A stretch of 64,000 nt of DNA from Geminicoccaceae bacterium (GTDB lineage: Bacteria; Pseudomonadota; Alphaproteobacteria; Geminicoccales; Geminicoccaceae). Below the pieces are notes generated by a model that saw nothing but the letters and a program-made list of their open reading frames with translations, made no database searches and was not told the DNA's origin. Made by a program: the position numbers and the translations under genes. Of this stretch, positions 1 to 8,858 are shown piece after piece. Each line of letters begins with the position of its first letter. Position 1 is the stretch's first letter. The DNA lies in the NCBI GenBank assembly GCA_020638495.1, contig JACKIN010000004.1, positions 1 to 64,000 on the forward strand, written 5' to 3'.

Positions 1-174
1 CGCCTCGTGCACCGCCGTTCGCCGCGGGTGATGGCCGCGTCCGGCCGGCCGGGGCGGCTGGGTGTAGACGGCGAGCAACTCGTGCGGCAGGGTGGCGAGG
101 GCACGCAGCGCCGGCACGGCGAAAGCGCTGGTGCCCATGAAGACGACACGCAACGGGCGCTCAGGCGCGGGCAC
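1..174 (-). CDS. fmt: Methionyl-tRNA formyltransferase, N-terminal part (runs off window)
   Basis: Fmt formylates Met-tRNAi with 10-formyl-tetrahydrofolate for translation initiation in the cytoplasm. Reading the minus strand from a GTG at 174 gives 58 in-frame codons with the family's N-terminal signature: RVVFMGTSAFAVPALRAL (first beta strand and helix of the formyl-transferase fold), then VYTQPPRPAGRG. The rest of the gene lies beyond the left edge. The proposed GTG overlaps the end of def by 14 bp; a TTG a few codons later is an alternative start. The def-fmt pair is conserved in most bacteria because deformylation and formylation are linked, which supports the call. Confidence 0.9.
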   Translation of the reverse strand, partial: MPAPERPLRVVFMGTSAFAVPALRALATLPHELLAVYTQPPRPAGRGHHPRRTAVHEA

Positions 175-667
175 GGCGCTGCTTGATGAGGCGGCGCAGG
201 ATCATGTTGCGCTTGAGCGCTGAGAGATGGTCGGTGAACAGGATGCCGTCCAGATGGTCGATCTCGTGCTGCAGGCAGCGGGCGAGCAGGCCCTCGGCCT
301 CGAGCGTGCGCTCCTTGCCGGAGGGGTCGAGATAGCTCGCCACCACGGCCGTGTGGCGCTTCACGTCGGCGAACTGGCCGGGCAGGCTGAGGCAGCCCTC
401 CTCGGCGACGTCGAAGGTGTCGGAGCGCCAGGTGAGGGTCGGGTTGAGCAGGCGGACCGGGGCGTTCTTCTCCTCGCTCGTATCGATCACCACGACCCGG
501 CGCGAGACCCCGACTTGCGGGGCGGCGAGGCCGATGCCCGGGGCCGCGTACATGGTCTCCAGCATGTCGGCCATGAGGCGTACCAGGGCGCCATCGATCT
601 CGTCGACCAGTGCGGCCGGCGTCTTGAGGGTGGGGTGGGGTGGTTGGAGGATCTCGAGGCTGGACAT
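161..667 (-). CDS. def: Peptide deformylase
   Basis: Removes the N-formyl group from nascent proteins; a cytoplasmic metalloenzyme. All three deformylase motifs are visible: GIGLAAPQ (residues 44-51), EGCLSLPG (90-97, metal ligand Cys92) and QHEIDH (133-138, with metal ligands His134 and His138 and catalytic Glu135). At 168 residues it is of normal length. It lies 50 bp downstream of recR and overlaps the start of fmt, so it probably belongs to the dnaX-ybaB-recR-def-fmt transcription unit. Confidence 0.97.
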   Translation of the reverse strand: MSSLEILQPPHPTLKTPAALVDEIDGALVRLMADMLETMYAAPGIGLAAPQVGVSRRVVVIDTSEEKNAPVRLLNPTLTWRSDTFDVAEEGCLSLPGQFADVKRHTAVVASYLDPSGKERTLEAEGLLARCLQHEIDHLDGILFTDHLSALKRNMILRRLIKQRRARA

Positions 668-717
668 GATCTCGCGTGAATTCTGATGAGGCAGGAATAT
701 CGGGAAGCGAAGGCGGC

Positions 718-1314
718 TCAGGCGACCTGCTGGCGGGCACGCATCGCGGCTTCGAGCGTCCCCTCGTCCAGATAGTTGAGCTCACCGCCGACCGGAAGAC
801 CATGGCCGAGCCGCGTCACGCGGCAGGCGAAGGGGCGAAGCCGCTCGTGCAGGTAATGGGCGGTGGTCTGCCCGTCGACGGTGGCGCCAAGGGCGAGCAC
901 GACCTCGCTGACCCGGCCGCCGGCCACCCGCTCGAGCAGGCCGGCGATGCGGATGGTCTCCGGGCTGCGGCCCTCGATCGCCGAGAGCGTGCCGCCGAGC
1001 ACGTGGTAGTGGCCGCGAAAGCCGACCAGCCGCTCCATGGCCCAGAGATCCTCGACCTCCTGGACGACACAGAGAAGCTGCGGGTCGCGCTCCGGATCGC
1101 GGCAGACGCTGCAGGGATCGACGGTGTCGAGATTGCCGCATACCTCGCAGACCCGCACCCGTTCCAGGCAGGTGGCAAGTGCATCGAGCAGCGGCCTGAG
1201 GAGGGCATCCGGCCGCTTCAGCATGGCGAGCCCGGCCTTCCTGGCGGAGCGCGGGCCCAGACCCGGCAGCCGCCCGAGGAGCCGGATCAACCGCTCGATG
1301 TCGGCGGCGGCCAT
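718..1314 (-). CDS. recR: Recombination mediator RecR
   Basis: RecR works with RecF/RecO to load RecA on SSB-coated gapped DNA. The 198-residue protein has the usual layout: an N-terminal helix-hairpin-helix (LPGLGPRSARK, about 16-26), a C4 zinc finger with Cys56, Cys59, Cys68 and Cys71, and a Toprim domain from about residue 79 (CVVQEVEDLWAME). Length and order match the family. It follows ybaB by 19 bp, the standard bacterial dnaX-ybaB-recR arrangement. Confidence 0.97.
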   Translation of the reverse strand: MAAADIERLIRLLGRLPGLGPRSARKAGLAMLKRPDALLRPLLDALATCLERVRVCEVCGNLDTVDPCSVCRDPERDPQLLCVVQEVEDLWAMERLVGFRGHYHVLGGTLSAIEGRSPETIRIAGLLERVAGGRVSEVVLALGATVDGQTTAHYLHERLRPFACRVTRLGHGLPVGGELNYLDEGTLEAAMRARQQVA

Positions 1315-1333
1315 GGCTGTCGATCCGCCCCGT

Positions 1334-1660
1334 TCAGAACGGCAGCTTCATCCCGGGCGGCAGCGGCAGGCCGCCGGCCACCTTGCTCATCTCGCCCGCG
1401 ACATGCTCCTCGACCCGCTGCTTGGCGTTGTTGGTGGCGGCGACCACCAGGTCCTCGAGCGTCTCGACATCCTCGGGATCGACCAGGGACTTGTCGATCT
1501 TGATTCGGCGCATCTCGCCCTTGCCGTTGAGAGTGACGCTGACCATGCCGGCGCCGGCCTCGCCGGTCATCTCGACCTCGGCGAGCTTGGCCTGCATGTC
1601 GGCCATCTTGGTCTGCAGCTGCTGCGCCTGCTTCATCATGTTCTGGATGTTCTTCATCAA
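1334..1660 (-). CDS. YbaB/EbfC family nucleoid-associated protein
   Basis: A 108-residue member of the YbaB/EbfC family, small dimeric DNA-binding proteins found next to recR and dnaX in most bacteria. The N-terminal helix (MKNIQNMMKQAQQLQTKMADMQAKL in outline, about 2-26) and the following beta region (VSVTLNGKGEMRRIKID) are typical. Its ATG overlaps the dnaX stop by 4 bp (ATGA), indicating translational coupling. The exact biological role of the family is unsettled. Confidence 0.95.
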   Translation of the reverse strand: MMKNIQNMMKQAQQLQTKMADMQAKLAEVEMTGEAGAGMVSVTLNGKGEMRRIKIDKSLVDPEDVETLEDLVVAATNNAKQRVEEHVAGEMSKVAGGLPLPPGMKLPF

Positions 1661-3573
1661 CGCTCCATTCGGCTGTCGTCATGGCCCGAGGCGCCGTCCT
1701 CGTCCGCTTCGTCATCGTCGAGCGGCCGATGGTCGACCTCATGCTCGTTGTCTTCATACCTGGCCTCGTCACCGGTCGCCGGGGCATCTGTCCGATCGTC
1801 TGCCGGGATGCGATCTCGTATATCGATGATCCGCGCTCCCGGGAACGCGTCCAGCACCTCGCGCACCGCCTCGTGCTCGGCAAGCTCCCGGATCAGCCGC
1901 TCGCGGTTTGCCACCGCCTGGTCGGCGAGGCTGGCGGCACCGGCGCTCTGCGAGAGGGCGATCAGCCAGCGCCGGCCGGTGAGCCGCAGCAGCGCCTCGC
2001 TCAGGCGGCCGACGAGATCGCCCGGCAGATGGGGATCGAGGCGCAGCTCGAGGCGGTCCTTCTGGAAGGCGACGAGATGCGCACCCTGGTGCAGGGCGGC
2101 GGCGAGCAGCCGCTCGCCGTGCCGGTTGAGCAGCCGCACCAGGTCGCCGAAGTCCACGGGCTCGCTGGCGCCCCGATCAGACTGCTCCGGCCGGCGGCCG
2201 GCAGGCGGCGAGGCGCGTGCGGGATTCCGCCGCTGGTCGGGCGGCGAAGGCTGCAGGGGGGCGACCCGTGCCAAAGGCGGCGTCGGCAAAGGCGACCTCG
2301 GCGCGACGGGGGGCGAGCTGGCCGCCGGCTTTCGATCGTCCGCGATTTCGGCACCATCGAGCCGGCGTGCAAGCTCGCCTGGGGTCGGCAGCCTGCCCAT
2401 GGCGGCGAGGCGCATGAGGACCATCTCGGCGGCCGCCGCGGCATGTGGCGCGCCCCGCACCTCGTCGAGTCCCTTGAGCAGCACCTGCCAGGCGCGGGCC
2501 AGCACGGCGAGATCGAGCCGCTCGGCGAGGCGCCGGCCGGCGGCCACCGGCTCCGGCGTGCCGGCGAAGATCGAGGTGGCGTCGCGATCGACCTCGAGGC
2601 AGCTGACCCAATGCGCGATCTCGAGCAGGTCCTCGAGCACTGCCACGGGCTCGGCGCCGAGCGCGAAGAGCTCGCGAAAGCTGTCCAGGGCACCCGCGGC
2701 GTCGCCGCCCATGACACGCTCGAAGAGATCGAGCATCTTCAGCCGGTCGCCGAGCCCGAGCATTCCGGCCACCGTTGCCGCGTCGACGGTGCCCTGGCCG
2801 AGCACGATCGCCTGGTCGAGCAGCGAGAGGGCGTCGCGCACCGAGCCTTCGGCGGCCCGGGCGACGAGCCTAAGTGCGTCGCCTGCCACCTCGATCCGTT
2901 CCGCCTCGGTGATCCGCGCCAGATGCGCCTCGAGCACCGGCGTCTCCACCCGCTTGAGGTCGAAGCGCTGGCAGCGCGACAGCACGGTGACCGGCAGCTT
3001 CCTGACCTCGGTCGTGGCGAAGATGAACTTGGCGTGCGGCGGCGGCTCCTCGAGCGTCTTGAGAAGGCCGTTGAAGGCCTTCTCGGAGAGCATATGGATC
3101 TCGTCGATGATGTAGATCTTGTAGCGCGACGCGGTGGGTGCGTAGCGGACCGCGTCGACGATCTCGCGGATGTCGTCGATGCCGGTGCGGGTCGCCGCGT
3201 CCATCTCGATCACATCGAGCGGTCGCTCCTCGACGAGGGAGCGGCAGGAGCTGCATTCGCCGCAGGGCTCGGGTGTCGGGCCGCCCTGGCCATCCGGCCC
3301 GGTGCAGTTGAGGCCGCGCGCGATGATCCTGGCCGTCGTTGTCTTGCCGACGCCGCGAATGCCGGAGAGCAGGAAGGCGTGGGCGACCCGGCCCGAGGCC
3401 ATGGCGTTCGTCAGCGTGCGCACCAGCGCGTCCTGGCCGATCAGCTCCGACAGCTTCTGCGGCCGATAGGTGCGGGCGAGGACCCTGTACGGTTGGTCGG
3501 AGCCGGCGAAGAGATCCATCGAGAAGGCGCTTTCGGGCCGGTGCGCGGGCACCGGTGGACGAAGGGGGCTCAT
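1657..3573 (-). CDS. dnaX: DNA polymerase III subunit tau/gamma
   Basis: The clamp-loader ATPase of the replicase. The AAA+ core is clear: Walker A GIRGVGKTT (71-79), four zinc-ligand cysteines (90, 104, 107, 110), Walker B/DExx DEIH (157-160) and an LSRCQRF sensor region. A Pro/Ala-rich linker follows, then the C-terminal tau domain that contacts the polymerase, giving 638 residues in total. The start at 3573 leaves an 18-residue extension before a second Met (3519), where conserved sequence begins; either start is possible. The gene lies 18 bp downstream of the SRP RNA. Confidence 0.96.
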   Translation of the reverse strand: MSPLRPPVPAHRPESAFSMDLFAGSDQPYRVLARTYRPQKLSELIGQDALVRTLTNAMASGRVAHAFLLSGIRGVGKTTTARIIARGLNCTGPDGQGGPTPEPCGECSSCRSLVEERPLDVIEMDAATRTGIDDIREIVDAVRYAPTASRYKIYIIDEIHMLSEKAFNGLLKTLEEPPPHAKFIFATTEVRKLPVTVLSRCQRFDLKRVETPVLEAHLARITEAERIEVAGDALRLVARAAEGSVRDALSLLDQAIVLGQGTVDAATVAGMLGLGDRLKMLDLFERVMGGDAAGALDSFRELFALGAEPVAVLEDLLEIAHWVSCLEVDRDATSIFAGTPEPVAAGRRLAERLDLAVLARAWQVLLKGLDEVRGAPHAAAAAEMVLMRLAAMGRLPTPGELARRLDGAEIADDRKPAASSPPVAPRSPLPTPPLARVAPLQPSPPDQRRNPARASPPAGRRPEQSDRGASEPVDFGDLVRLLNRHGERLLAAALHQGAHLVAFQKDRLELRLDPHLPGDLVGRLSEALLRLTGRRWLIALSQSAGAASLADQAVANRERLIRELAEHEAVREVLDAFPGARIIDIRDRIPADDRTDAPATGDEARYEDNEHEVDHRPLDDDEADEDGASGHDDSRMER

Positions 3574-3591
3574 GGCGGACTAAGGGTCGGT

Positions 3592-3687
3592 GGAAGACTG
3601 GCGCGCGACCCGATGCGAAGCTCGTTACGGCTGCTTCCTTCCGGACCTGACCGGGTTGGCGAGTGCATCGTCCGCGACCAGCCTTCC
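3592..3687 (-). ncRNA. ffs: Signal recognition particle RNA (small bacterial 4.5S type)
   Basis: The minus strand carries the universally conserved domain IV apical loop, GGTCAGGTCCGGAAGGAAGC, just as in E. coli 4.5S RNA. The ends pair: GGAAGGCTGG (3678-3687) with CCAGTCTTCC (3592-3601). That gives a hairpin RNA of about 96 nt, the usual size of the short form. It binds Ffh for co-translational targeting. A position immediately upstream of dnaX is common in alphaproteobacteria. The outer ends may extend a few bases further. Confidence 0.95.
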
Positions 3688-3810
3688 GCCTTAGATATCG
3701 AGCCTGCTGGGCGGTTGCGCAAGGCCCGTCGATGGCGCACAAGCACGCATTGCCCAAAAGCGAGGGACCCCGTCCGGGGGACCCGAGGCCAGGAAACCCA
3801 GGACCGAGGC

Positions 3811-4728
3811 ATGCAGCCGCCGCGACCGGCCAACCCGCCACCCCACGTCTATTCGTCGATCGGCTATGACCGCGCGGCCGCAAGGCGCCTCGATTCGGCT
3901 TGGCTGCGCGACGCCCTCAGGGCCCCCGACACACGGTTTCTCCCCATGCATGGGCTGAAGCCCATGTTCGTCGAGGACGAAACGGGACCGCGTGCCTGCT
4001 TCGTCGATGCCGCGGCCCTTGCCGGGTTCCGCCCCGATCCGCCGGTCCTGCTCGGCCTCGTCGAGGGGCGGCCGGTCTTCGCCGTCGACCTCGATGGCGA
4101 GGAGGTCGCCGGCGGCACCTACCTGGAGCTGAGACAGGCGACAGCGGGCCTGCCGGCGGTCGAGGCGGGGCTTCTCGCCTTTGCGCGGGCACTGGCGCAC
4201 TGGCGCCTGCGCAATCGTTTCTGCGGCGCCTGCGGGGTCGAGATGACGACCACCCAGGCGGGCCATGCGCGGCACTGTGGCGCCTGCGGCTTCGATACCT
4301 TCCCGCGCACCGATCCGGCCGTGATCTGCCTCGTCACTCATGGCGAGCACTGCCTGCTCGGCCGCTCCCGCCATTTCCCGGAAGGCATGTTCTCGACGCT
4401 CGCCGGCTTCGTCGAGGCGGGCGAGAGCCTCGAGCAGACGGTGCGCCGCGAGATCGAGGAGGAGGTCGGCCTCGTGGTCGACGACATTCACTATCGCAGC
4501 TCGCAACCGTGGCCGTTCCCGCAATCCCTGATGCTGGGCTTTCGCGCCACCGCACCCCTGGTGCCGCCGGTGGTCGATCCCGCCGAACTCGAGGCGGCGC
4601 GCTGGGTCCATCGCAGCGAGCTGGTCGATCCGGACAAGCGGCCGGTCCGGCTGCCCAATCCCGACAGCATCGCCCGCTTCCTCATCGACGAATGGCTCTA
4701 CGGCGAGGGGTCCTGCGGCTCGGGCTGA
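3811..4728 (+). CDS. nudC: NAD(+) diphosphatase NudC (Nudix hydrolase)
   Basis: Hydrolyses NAD(H) to NMN(H) and AMP; NudC enzymes also remove NAD caps from RNA. The 305-residue protein has an N-terminal domain, a zinc ribbon with Cys138, Cys141, Cys156 and Cys159, the Nudix box around 199-221 (GFVEAGES followed by REIEEEVG) and the NudC-specific SQPWPFP motif (231-237), which separates it from other Nudix enzymes. I chose the ATG at 3811 because upstream in-frame sequence runs through the SRP RNA gene. Its 3' end overlaps convergent mmcB by 31 bp. Confidence 0.95.
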   Translation: MQPPRPANPPPHVYSSIGYDRAAARRLDSAWLRDALRAPDTRFLPMHGLKPMFVEDETGPRACFVDAAALAGFRPDPPVLLGLVEGRPVFAVDLDGEEVAGGTYLELRQATAGLPAVEAGLLAFARALAHWRLRNRFCGACGVEMTTTQAGHARHCGACGFDTFPRTDPAVICLVTHGEHCLLGRSRHFPEGMFSTLAGFVEAGESLEQTVRREIEEEVGLVVDDIHYRSSQPWPFPQSLMLGFRATAPLVPPVVDPAELEAARWVHRSELVDPDKRPVRLPNPDSIARFLIDEWLYGEGSCGSG

Positions 4729-5216
4729 AGCGGCAGGCCGGCATCCGGGGCGAGCAGGGGCAGGGCGAGGCGCTGCGCCGCGAGGCGGGCGAAGCGCAGC
4801 GTGACGGCTTTGCGCCGGGCGGCCGCCAGGGGGCGATGGCGGGCCGGGCGGACGAGCTCGGCGCCGTAGCGGTCGGCGAGGATCAGGCCCTCGTCCTCGG
4901 GCAGCAGGTCGAGCGGGAAGTCGACCGCCACCGCAAAGTAGAACCGCTCGGCGAACTCCAGATAATCCGGCCACTTGCAGTCGGTCATGAAGTCGGCGCG
5001 CGAACTCTTGATCTCGACCACGTGAATGCCGCCGTCACGGCCGAGCCCGATGACGTCGACCCTTCGCCCGTTGGCGAGCGGCAGCTCGGGCAGGGCAGCA
5101 ATGCCGAGATCGGCCAGCAGGCGAATGACGCCCCGACCGATATCAGCGGTCACCTGTGGCCGCGAGCCCTCGCTGCCACTGGCGGCCGGGTCGGGGAGGG
5201 GTGCTACACGGTTCAT
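4698..5216 (-). CDS. mmcB: MmcB family DNA repair protein
   Basis: A 172-residue protein with a restriction-endonuclease-like core: VDVIGLGRDGGIHVVEIKSS (about 52-71; Asp, Glu and Lys as in PD-(D/E)XK folds) followed by FMTDCKWPDYLEFAERFYFAV. This matches the alphaproteobacterial MmcB family, implicated in mitomycin C tolerance in Caulobacter. The Met at 5216 fits the family length, and longer in-frame extensions overlap the divergent gene. No GAAC-N7-GAAC site is visible upstream, so SOS control is not supported by the sequence. Confidence 0.85.
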   Translation of the reverse strand: MNRVAPLPDPAASGSEGSRPQVTADIGRGVIRLLADLGIAALPELPLANGRRVDVIGLGRDGGIHVVEIKSSRADFMTDCKWPDYLEFAERFYFAVAVDFPLDLLPEDEGLILADRYGAELVRPARHRPLAAARRKAVTLRFARLAAQRLALPLLAPDAGLPLQPEPQDPSP

Positions 5217-5298
5217 TAACCCGGGATAGCTAGGATGGGCGGATCGGCCAAGCTGTCGATCGGGGCGATATGGAACCGTCGGCGGCGAAGACAGTAGC

Positions 5299-6480
5299 GT
5301 GGCGGAAGACATGACGCAGAAACTGGCCACGGCTGCGCCGGGCGAGGGTAACAGCAGGCGCCGGATGGCGATCGCCGAACGCGGTCGGGCGGTGGCGGAA
5401 CGCCTGACCGGTCGCGACGTCGTGGCGCTGCAGGAGGACCCGTCGGCCGCCAACCGCGCGCTGATCGCCCGGAAGTTCGGCGAGAGCTACGACGAGCTGG
5501 TGGAGTCCAGTCCACGCGACCTCGTGGCGGCGCTGCTCGGCCTGATGGTCGGCGATGTCGAGGCGCAGGTGCGGCGGGCACTCGCCGTCGCGGTCGCCGA
5601 CAGCGACAAGCTGCCGGCCCGGATCGTCGGCCAGCTCGCTCGTGACCGGATCGAGGTGGCCCGGCCGATCCTCGAGCAGAGCCCCCTTCTCCAGGACCCC
5701 GAGCTCATCGAGATCGTCCGCACCAATGCCATGCAATACGCGCTTGCCGTCGCCGGGCGCGAAAGGATTTCCGAGTCTCTCGCGGATGCGCTGGTCGATT
5801 CCGGCCAGCAGCCGGTCGTCGTGCGCCTGGTCGGCAATGCCGGTGCCCAGCTCTCGGCCAAGGCGCTCGGCCGGGTGATGGCCGACTGGGCCGAGGATGC
5901 GGAGGTGCAGGACCGGCTGGTTCGGCGGCCGGCCTTGCCCTTCGAGCTGGTCGAGCAGCTGGTCGGTGCCATCGGCGACCGGATCGAGTGGGAGCTGGTC
6001 CAGACGAGGAAAATGCCACCCGAGCAGGCGCGGGCGCTGATGCAGGCGGTGCGCGAGCGCACATCGATCGGCCTGACCGCCAAGGAGCATGGCGACCGCA
6101 AGCTCGAGCGCCATCTGCGCGAGCGGCTGGAGGCCGGGGCACTCGACCATGACGCGGTGCTCGGGCTCCTGCGCGACGGCGATGTCGCGGCCTTCGAGCT
6201 GGCGCTCGGCATGCATGCGAAGCTCGAGCCGGCCCGGGTGCGCCGGCTCGCCTACAACGACGACCGCCGCCATCTCGCGGCCCTCTGCATCCGTGCGGGG
6301 GTGCCGGCGCCGCACTACGTTACCATCCGCATGGCGCTCGATCTCGCTGGTCGCAGCGTCCAGCCGAACCAAGCCAAGGACGACAGCTACAGCAGCGAAG
6401 CGATGCAATACCTGCTGCATCAGTACGAGCGCCTCAGGCTCGACGAGGCGGCGATCGAGGAGTTGATCGAAGAGGTCTAG
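5299..6480 (+). CDS. DUF2336 domain-containing protein
   Basis: A 393-residue, all-alpha, Leu/Ala/Arg-rich soluble protein with no signal peptide or membrane segment. It matches the layout of DUF2336 (PF10098) proteins, found mainly in alphaproteobacteria: a series of HEAT-like helical pairs such as VAALLGLMVGDVEAQVRRALA and IVGQLARDRIEVARPILEQ, and a C-terminal region (ALCIRAGVPAPHYVTIRM). Function is unknown; some relatives lie near cell-cycle or cyclic-di-GMP genes. The start is GTG (5299), with an ATG four codons later as the alternative. It is divergent from mmcB with 82 bp between them. Confidence 0.8.
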   Translation: MAEDMTQKLATAAPGEGNSRRRMAIAERGRAVAERLTGRDVVALQEDPSAANRALIARKFGESYDELVESSPRDLVAALLGLMVGDVEAQVRRALAVAVADSDKLPARIVGQLARDRIEVARPILEQSPLLQDPELIEIVRTNAMQYALAVAGRERISESLADALVDSGQQPVVVRLVGNAGAQLSAKALGRVMADWAEDAEVQDRLVRRPALPFELVEQLVGAIGDRIEWELVQTRKMPPEQARALMQAVRERTSIGLTAKEHGDRKLERHLRERLEAGALDHDAVLGLLRDGDVAAFELALGMHAKLEPARVRRLAYNDDRRHLAALCIRAGVPAPHYVTIRMALDLAGRSVQPNQAKDDSYSSEAMQYLLHQYERLRLDEAAIEELIEEV

Positions 6481-6634
6481 GAGCGGCCTGTGCGTGACAT
6501 GAGCGGCTTGCCGAGCATGGGTCGCCGGGTCCGGTCGTACGGGCCGGGCCTTGGCGGCCAAGGGGCGGAGATGTAAAGGCCAAAGCCGGGGGCTGATGGC
6601 AACGGGCGAAGGAATTGTTCGGCGAAAAAAGGAA

Positions 6635-6709
<75 letters not shown>

Positions 6710-6849
6710 ATCCGGGCGCACGACCCCATCCATCAGTCTTTGGCGGCTGGGTCGGCCGGCGGCGGTGTGGTAGATGCCACACGGGAGGCGGGTGTGCAAG
6801 CGAGGCGGTGGTGCCCGCAACGGCCGATTCCGGATCGGGAGACGATGCG

Positions 6850-7068
6850 ATGGCGGACGAGGAGGAGCGGCCGGCGGTGACCGCTGCCGGAGCCGGGCGG
6901 CAGAAGGAGCGGGAGGCAAGGGCGGCGGCGGCGCTGCGGGCCAATCTCCTCAGGCGCAAGGCGCAGCAGCGCGGACGGGATGGTGCCGCTGCCGCACGAT
7001 CCGACGATGGCTCAGGCGATGCGGTGGACGATACGTCCGGCGGGACCGGATCCAGGAGGACGTCGTAA
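6850..7068 (+). CDS. Small basic conserved hypothetical protein
   Basis: Encodes 72 residues: an acidic start (MADEEERP), a basic helical core with RQKEREARAAAALRANLLRRK at about 18-38, then a disordered Gly/Asp/Ser tail. The LRANLxRRKAQ core resembles short unnamed proteins found in many alphaproteobacteria, often beside dcd or tRNA genes. That resemblance is from memory and no function is known. The ATG at 6850 is the first one clear of the tRNA. The gene ends 84 bp before dcd. Confidence 0.55.
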   Translation: MADEEERPAVTAAGAGRQKEREARAAAALRANLLRRKAQQRGRDGAAAARSDDGSGDAVDDTSGGTGSRRTS

Positions 7069-7152
7069 GTCAGGTTGAGCGCGGCGGCTTCGGCCTCTAA
7101 GAACGGGCGACGCGCCGGGCCGGCGCTGGAGTCTTTTGGAGACCGACCGCCG

Positions 7153-7707
7153 ATGTCGATCATGCCCGACAGCTGGATTCGCCGCATGGCCGAGAGCACC
7201 GGCATGATCGAGCCGTTCCTCGACCGGCAGGAGCGCAAGGGCGTCATCAGCTACGGACTCTCGAGCTACGGCTACGACGCCCGGGTGGCGCCGGAATTCA
7301 AGATCTTCACCAACGTCGACAACGCCATCGTCGATCCGAAGGACTTCTCGGATGCGAGCTTCGTCGAGCGCAACGGACCATCCTGCACGATCCCACCCAA
7401 CAGCTTCGCGCTCGCCCGCACGGTCGAGTATTTCCGCATTCCGCGCGATGTCCTGGTGATCTGCCTCGGCAAGTCGACCTATGCGCGCTGCGGCATGATC
7501 GTCAACGTGACTCCGCTCGAGCCGGAATGGCAGGGGCACGTGACCCTCGAGATCTCCAATACGACACCGCTGCCCGCCCGGGTCTACGCCAACGAGGGCA
7601 TCTGCCAGTTCCTCTTCCTCAAGGGCGATGGCCCGCCGGAGATCTCCTATGCCGACCGCGCCGGCAAGTATCAGGGCCAGCGCGGCGTAACCTTGCCGCG
7701 ACTCTGA
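7153..7707 (+). CDS. dcd: dCTP deaminase
   Basis: Converts dCTP to dUTP in pyrimidine deoxynucleotide synthesis; a homotrimeric cytoplasmic enzyme. The 184 residues show the family's conserved blocks: SYGLSSYGYDARVA (about 35-48), GKSTYARCGMIVNVTPLEPEWQGH (with the catalytic Glu in the EPEW block), LEISNTTPLPARVYANEGICQ, and the C-terminal KYQGQRGVTLPRL. Length is typical. The ATG at 7153 has a GGAG 11 bases upstream and gives the conserved N-terminus. Confidence 0.96.
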   Translation: MSIMPDSWIRRMAESTGMIEPFLDRQERKGVISYGLSSYGYDARVAPEFKIFTNVDNAIVDPKDFSDASFVERNGPSCTIPPNSFALARTVEYFRIPRDVLVICLGKSTYARCGMIVNVTPLEPEWQGHVTLEISNTTPLPARVYANEGICQFLFLKGDGPPEISYADRAGKYQGQRGVTLPRL

Positions 7708-7841
7708 CCGGAGAGGGTTGCCGGCGCGGGCCGGCTCACCCGGCGCTCTACAGGGCTTTGCACTAGCGCATTCGATCCCACATGAAGGGGCGGTCCGGGC
7801 GCAGGGCCACCTGGAATGCACAAGCTCGAGGGCATGCGAGG

Positions 7842-8327
7842 ATGATCGAGGTCGAGGAACGGGAAGGCGTGCGCCTGCGGGCGGAGGACGTCGAGGATCT
7901 GGCCGTCATGGCCGCACTCCTGCAGGACGGGCGCGTGGCGCTGCGCGAGATGGCTTACGACCCGGAGGAGCGGCGGTTCATCGCCGCCTTCATCCGCTAC
8001 CGGCGCGAGCTGCAGGACGATCCGACCAGTTGCGCCGGGCTCACCGAGATCGGCGTGGCGTTGCGCTTCGATTGCATCGCCCAGGTCAAGCACCGCAATC
8101 TCGATCCGGATGACCTCGAGCGCCAGCTCACCCTCCTGACCATTGCGACGGAGCCGGGCGAGCGGCAGCTCTTCCACATCGATCTCGTCTTCGAGGGCGG
8201 ACCCGAGATCCAGCTCAGGACTGACTGCATCGATGTGCTGCTGGAGGACTTCGGGAAGCCACGTCCTTGCCGGGTCAGTCCCTGCGATCACTTCGCCAAC
8301 GAGTTCGGGCTTGGCGCCAAGGCCTGA
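7842..8327 (+). CDS. DUF2948 family protein
   Basis: A 161-residue protein matching DUF2948, an alphaproteobacterial family of unknown function. Visible blocks are RLRAEDVEDLAVMAALLQDGRV near the N-terminus, RRFIAAFIRYRRE in the middle, and a C-terminal FEGGPEIQLRTDCIDVLLEDFGKP. In many relatives the gene sits beside hisD and the UPF0262 gene; here the UPF0262 gene follows after 15 bp with no hisD between. The ATG at 7842 gives the expected N-terminus; an ATG 60 bases upstream would add 20 unconserved residues. Confidence 0.85.
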   Translation: MIEVEEREGVRLRAEDVEDLAVMAALLQDGRVALREMAYDPEERRFIAAFIRYRRELQDDPTSCAGLTEIGVALRFDCIAQVKHRNLDPDDLERQLTLLTIATEPGERQLFHIDLVFEGGPEIQLRTDCIDVLLEDFGKPRPCRVSPCDHFANEFGLGAKA

Positions 8328-8342
8328 GCGGACGCGCGGCTG

Positions 8343-8858
8343 GTGAGCGGGTCAAAGGTCTCCGGTTCCGCGGCCAGCGGGGACGCGGCTCCCGAGGCCG
8401 AACGCCTTGCCGCGATCGAGCTCGACGAGCGGAGCATCGCCCGCTGGAGCCCCGAGATCGAGCATGAGCGCAATGTCGCGATCTTCGACCTGCTCGAGGA
8501 GAATCGCTTCTCGCTGGTCGAGGCGGCGTGCGGCCCCTATCGGCTCAACCTATCGCTGCGTGACGCGACATTGGTGCTGGCGGTCACCAACGCGCGGGGT
8601 GAGTTGATCGAGATCGCACTCTCGGCCCGTCCCCTGCGGCGCGTGGTCAAGGACTACTTCCTGATCTGCGAGAGCTATTTCGGCGCCATTCGCGGGGCCT
8701 CGCCCGGCCGCATCGAGGCGATCGACATGGCCCGGCGCGGCCTGCACAACGAAGGTGCGGAGCTGCTGCGTGAGGCGCTCGGCGAGCGGATCACGGTTGA
8801 CAGCAACACCGCACGCCGTCTCTTCACGCTGGTCTGTGTCCTGCATCTGCGCGGCTGA
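8343..8858 (+). CDS. UPF0262 family protein
   Basis: A 171-residue member of UPF0262, a conserved alphaproteobacterial family without assigned function. Characteristic segments are IELDERSIARWSPEIEHERNVAIFDLLEEN, the central VLAVTNARGELIEIALSARPLRRVVKDYFLICESYF (in outline) and the C-terminal ITVDSNTARRLFTLVCVLH. The N-terminal 20 residues are low-complexity and probably disordered. The start is GTG. The stop overlaps the ATG of the next gene (TGATG at 8856-8860), so the two are translationally coupled. Confidence 0.9.
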   Translation: MSGSKVSGSAASGDAAPEAERLAAIELDERSIARWSPEIEHERNVAIFDLLEENRFSLVEAACGPYRLNLSLRDATLVLAVTNARGELIEIALSARPLRRVVKDYFLICESYFGAIRGASPGRIEAIDMARRGLHNEGAELLREALGERITVDSNTARRLFTLVCVLHLRG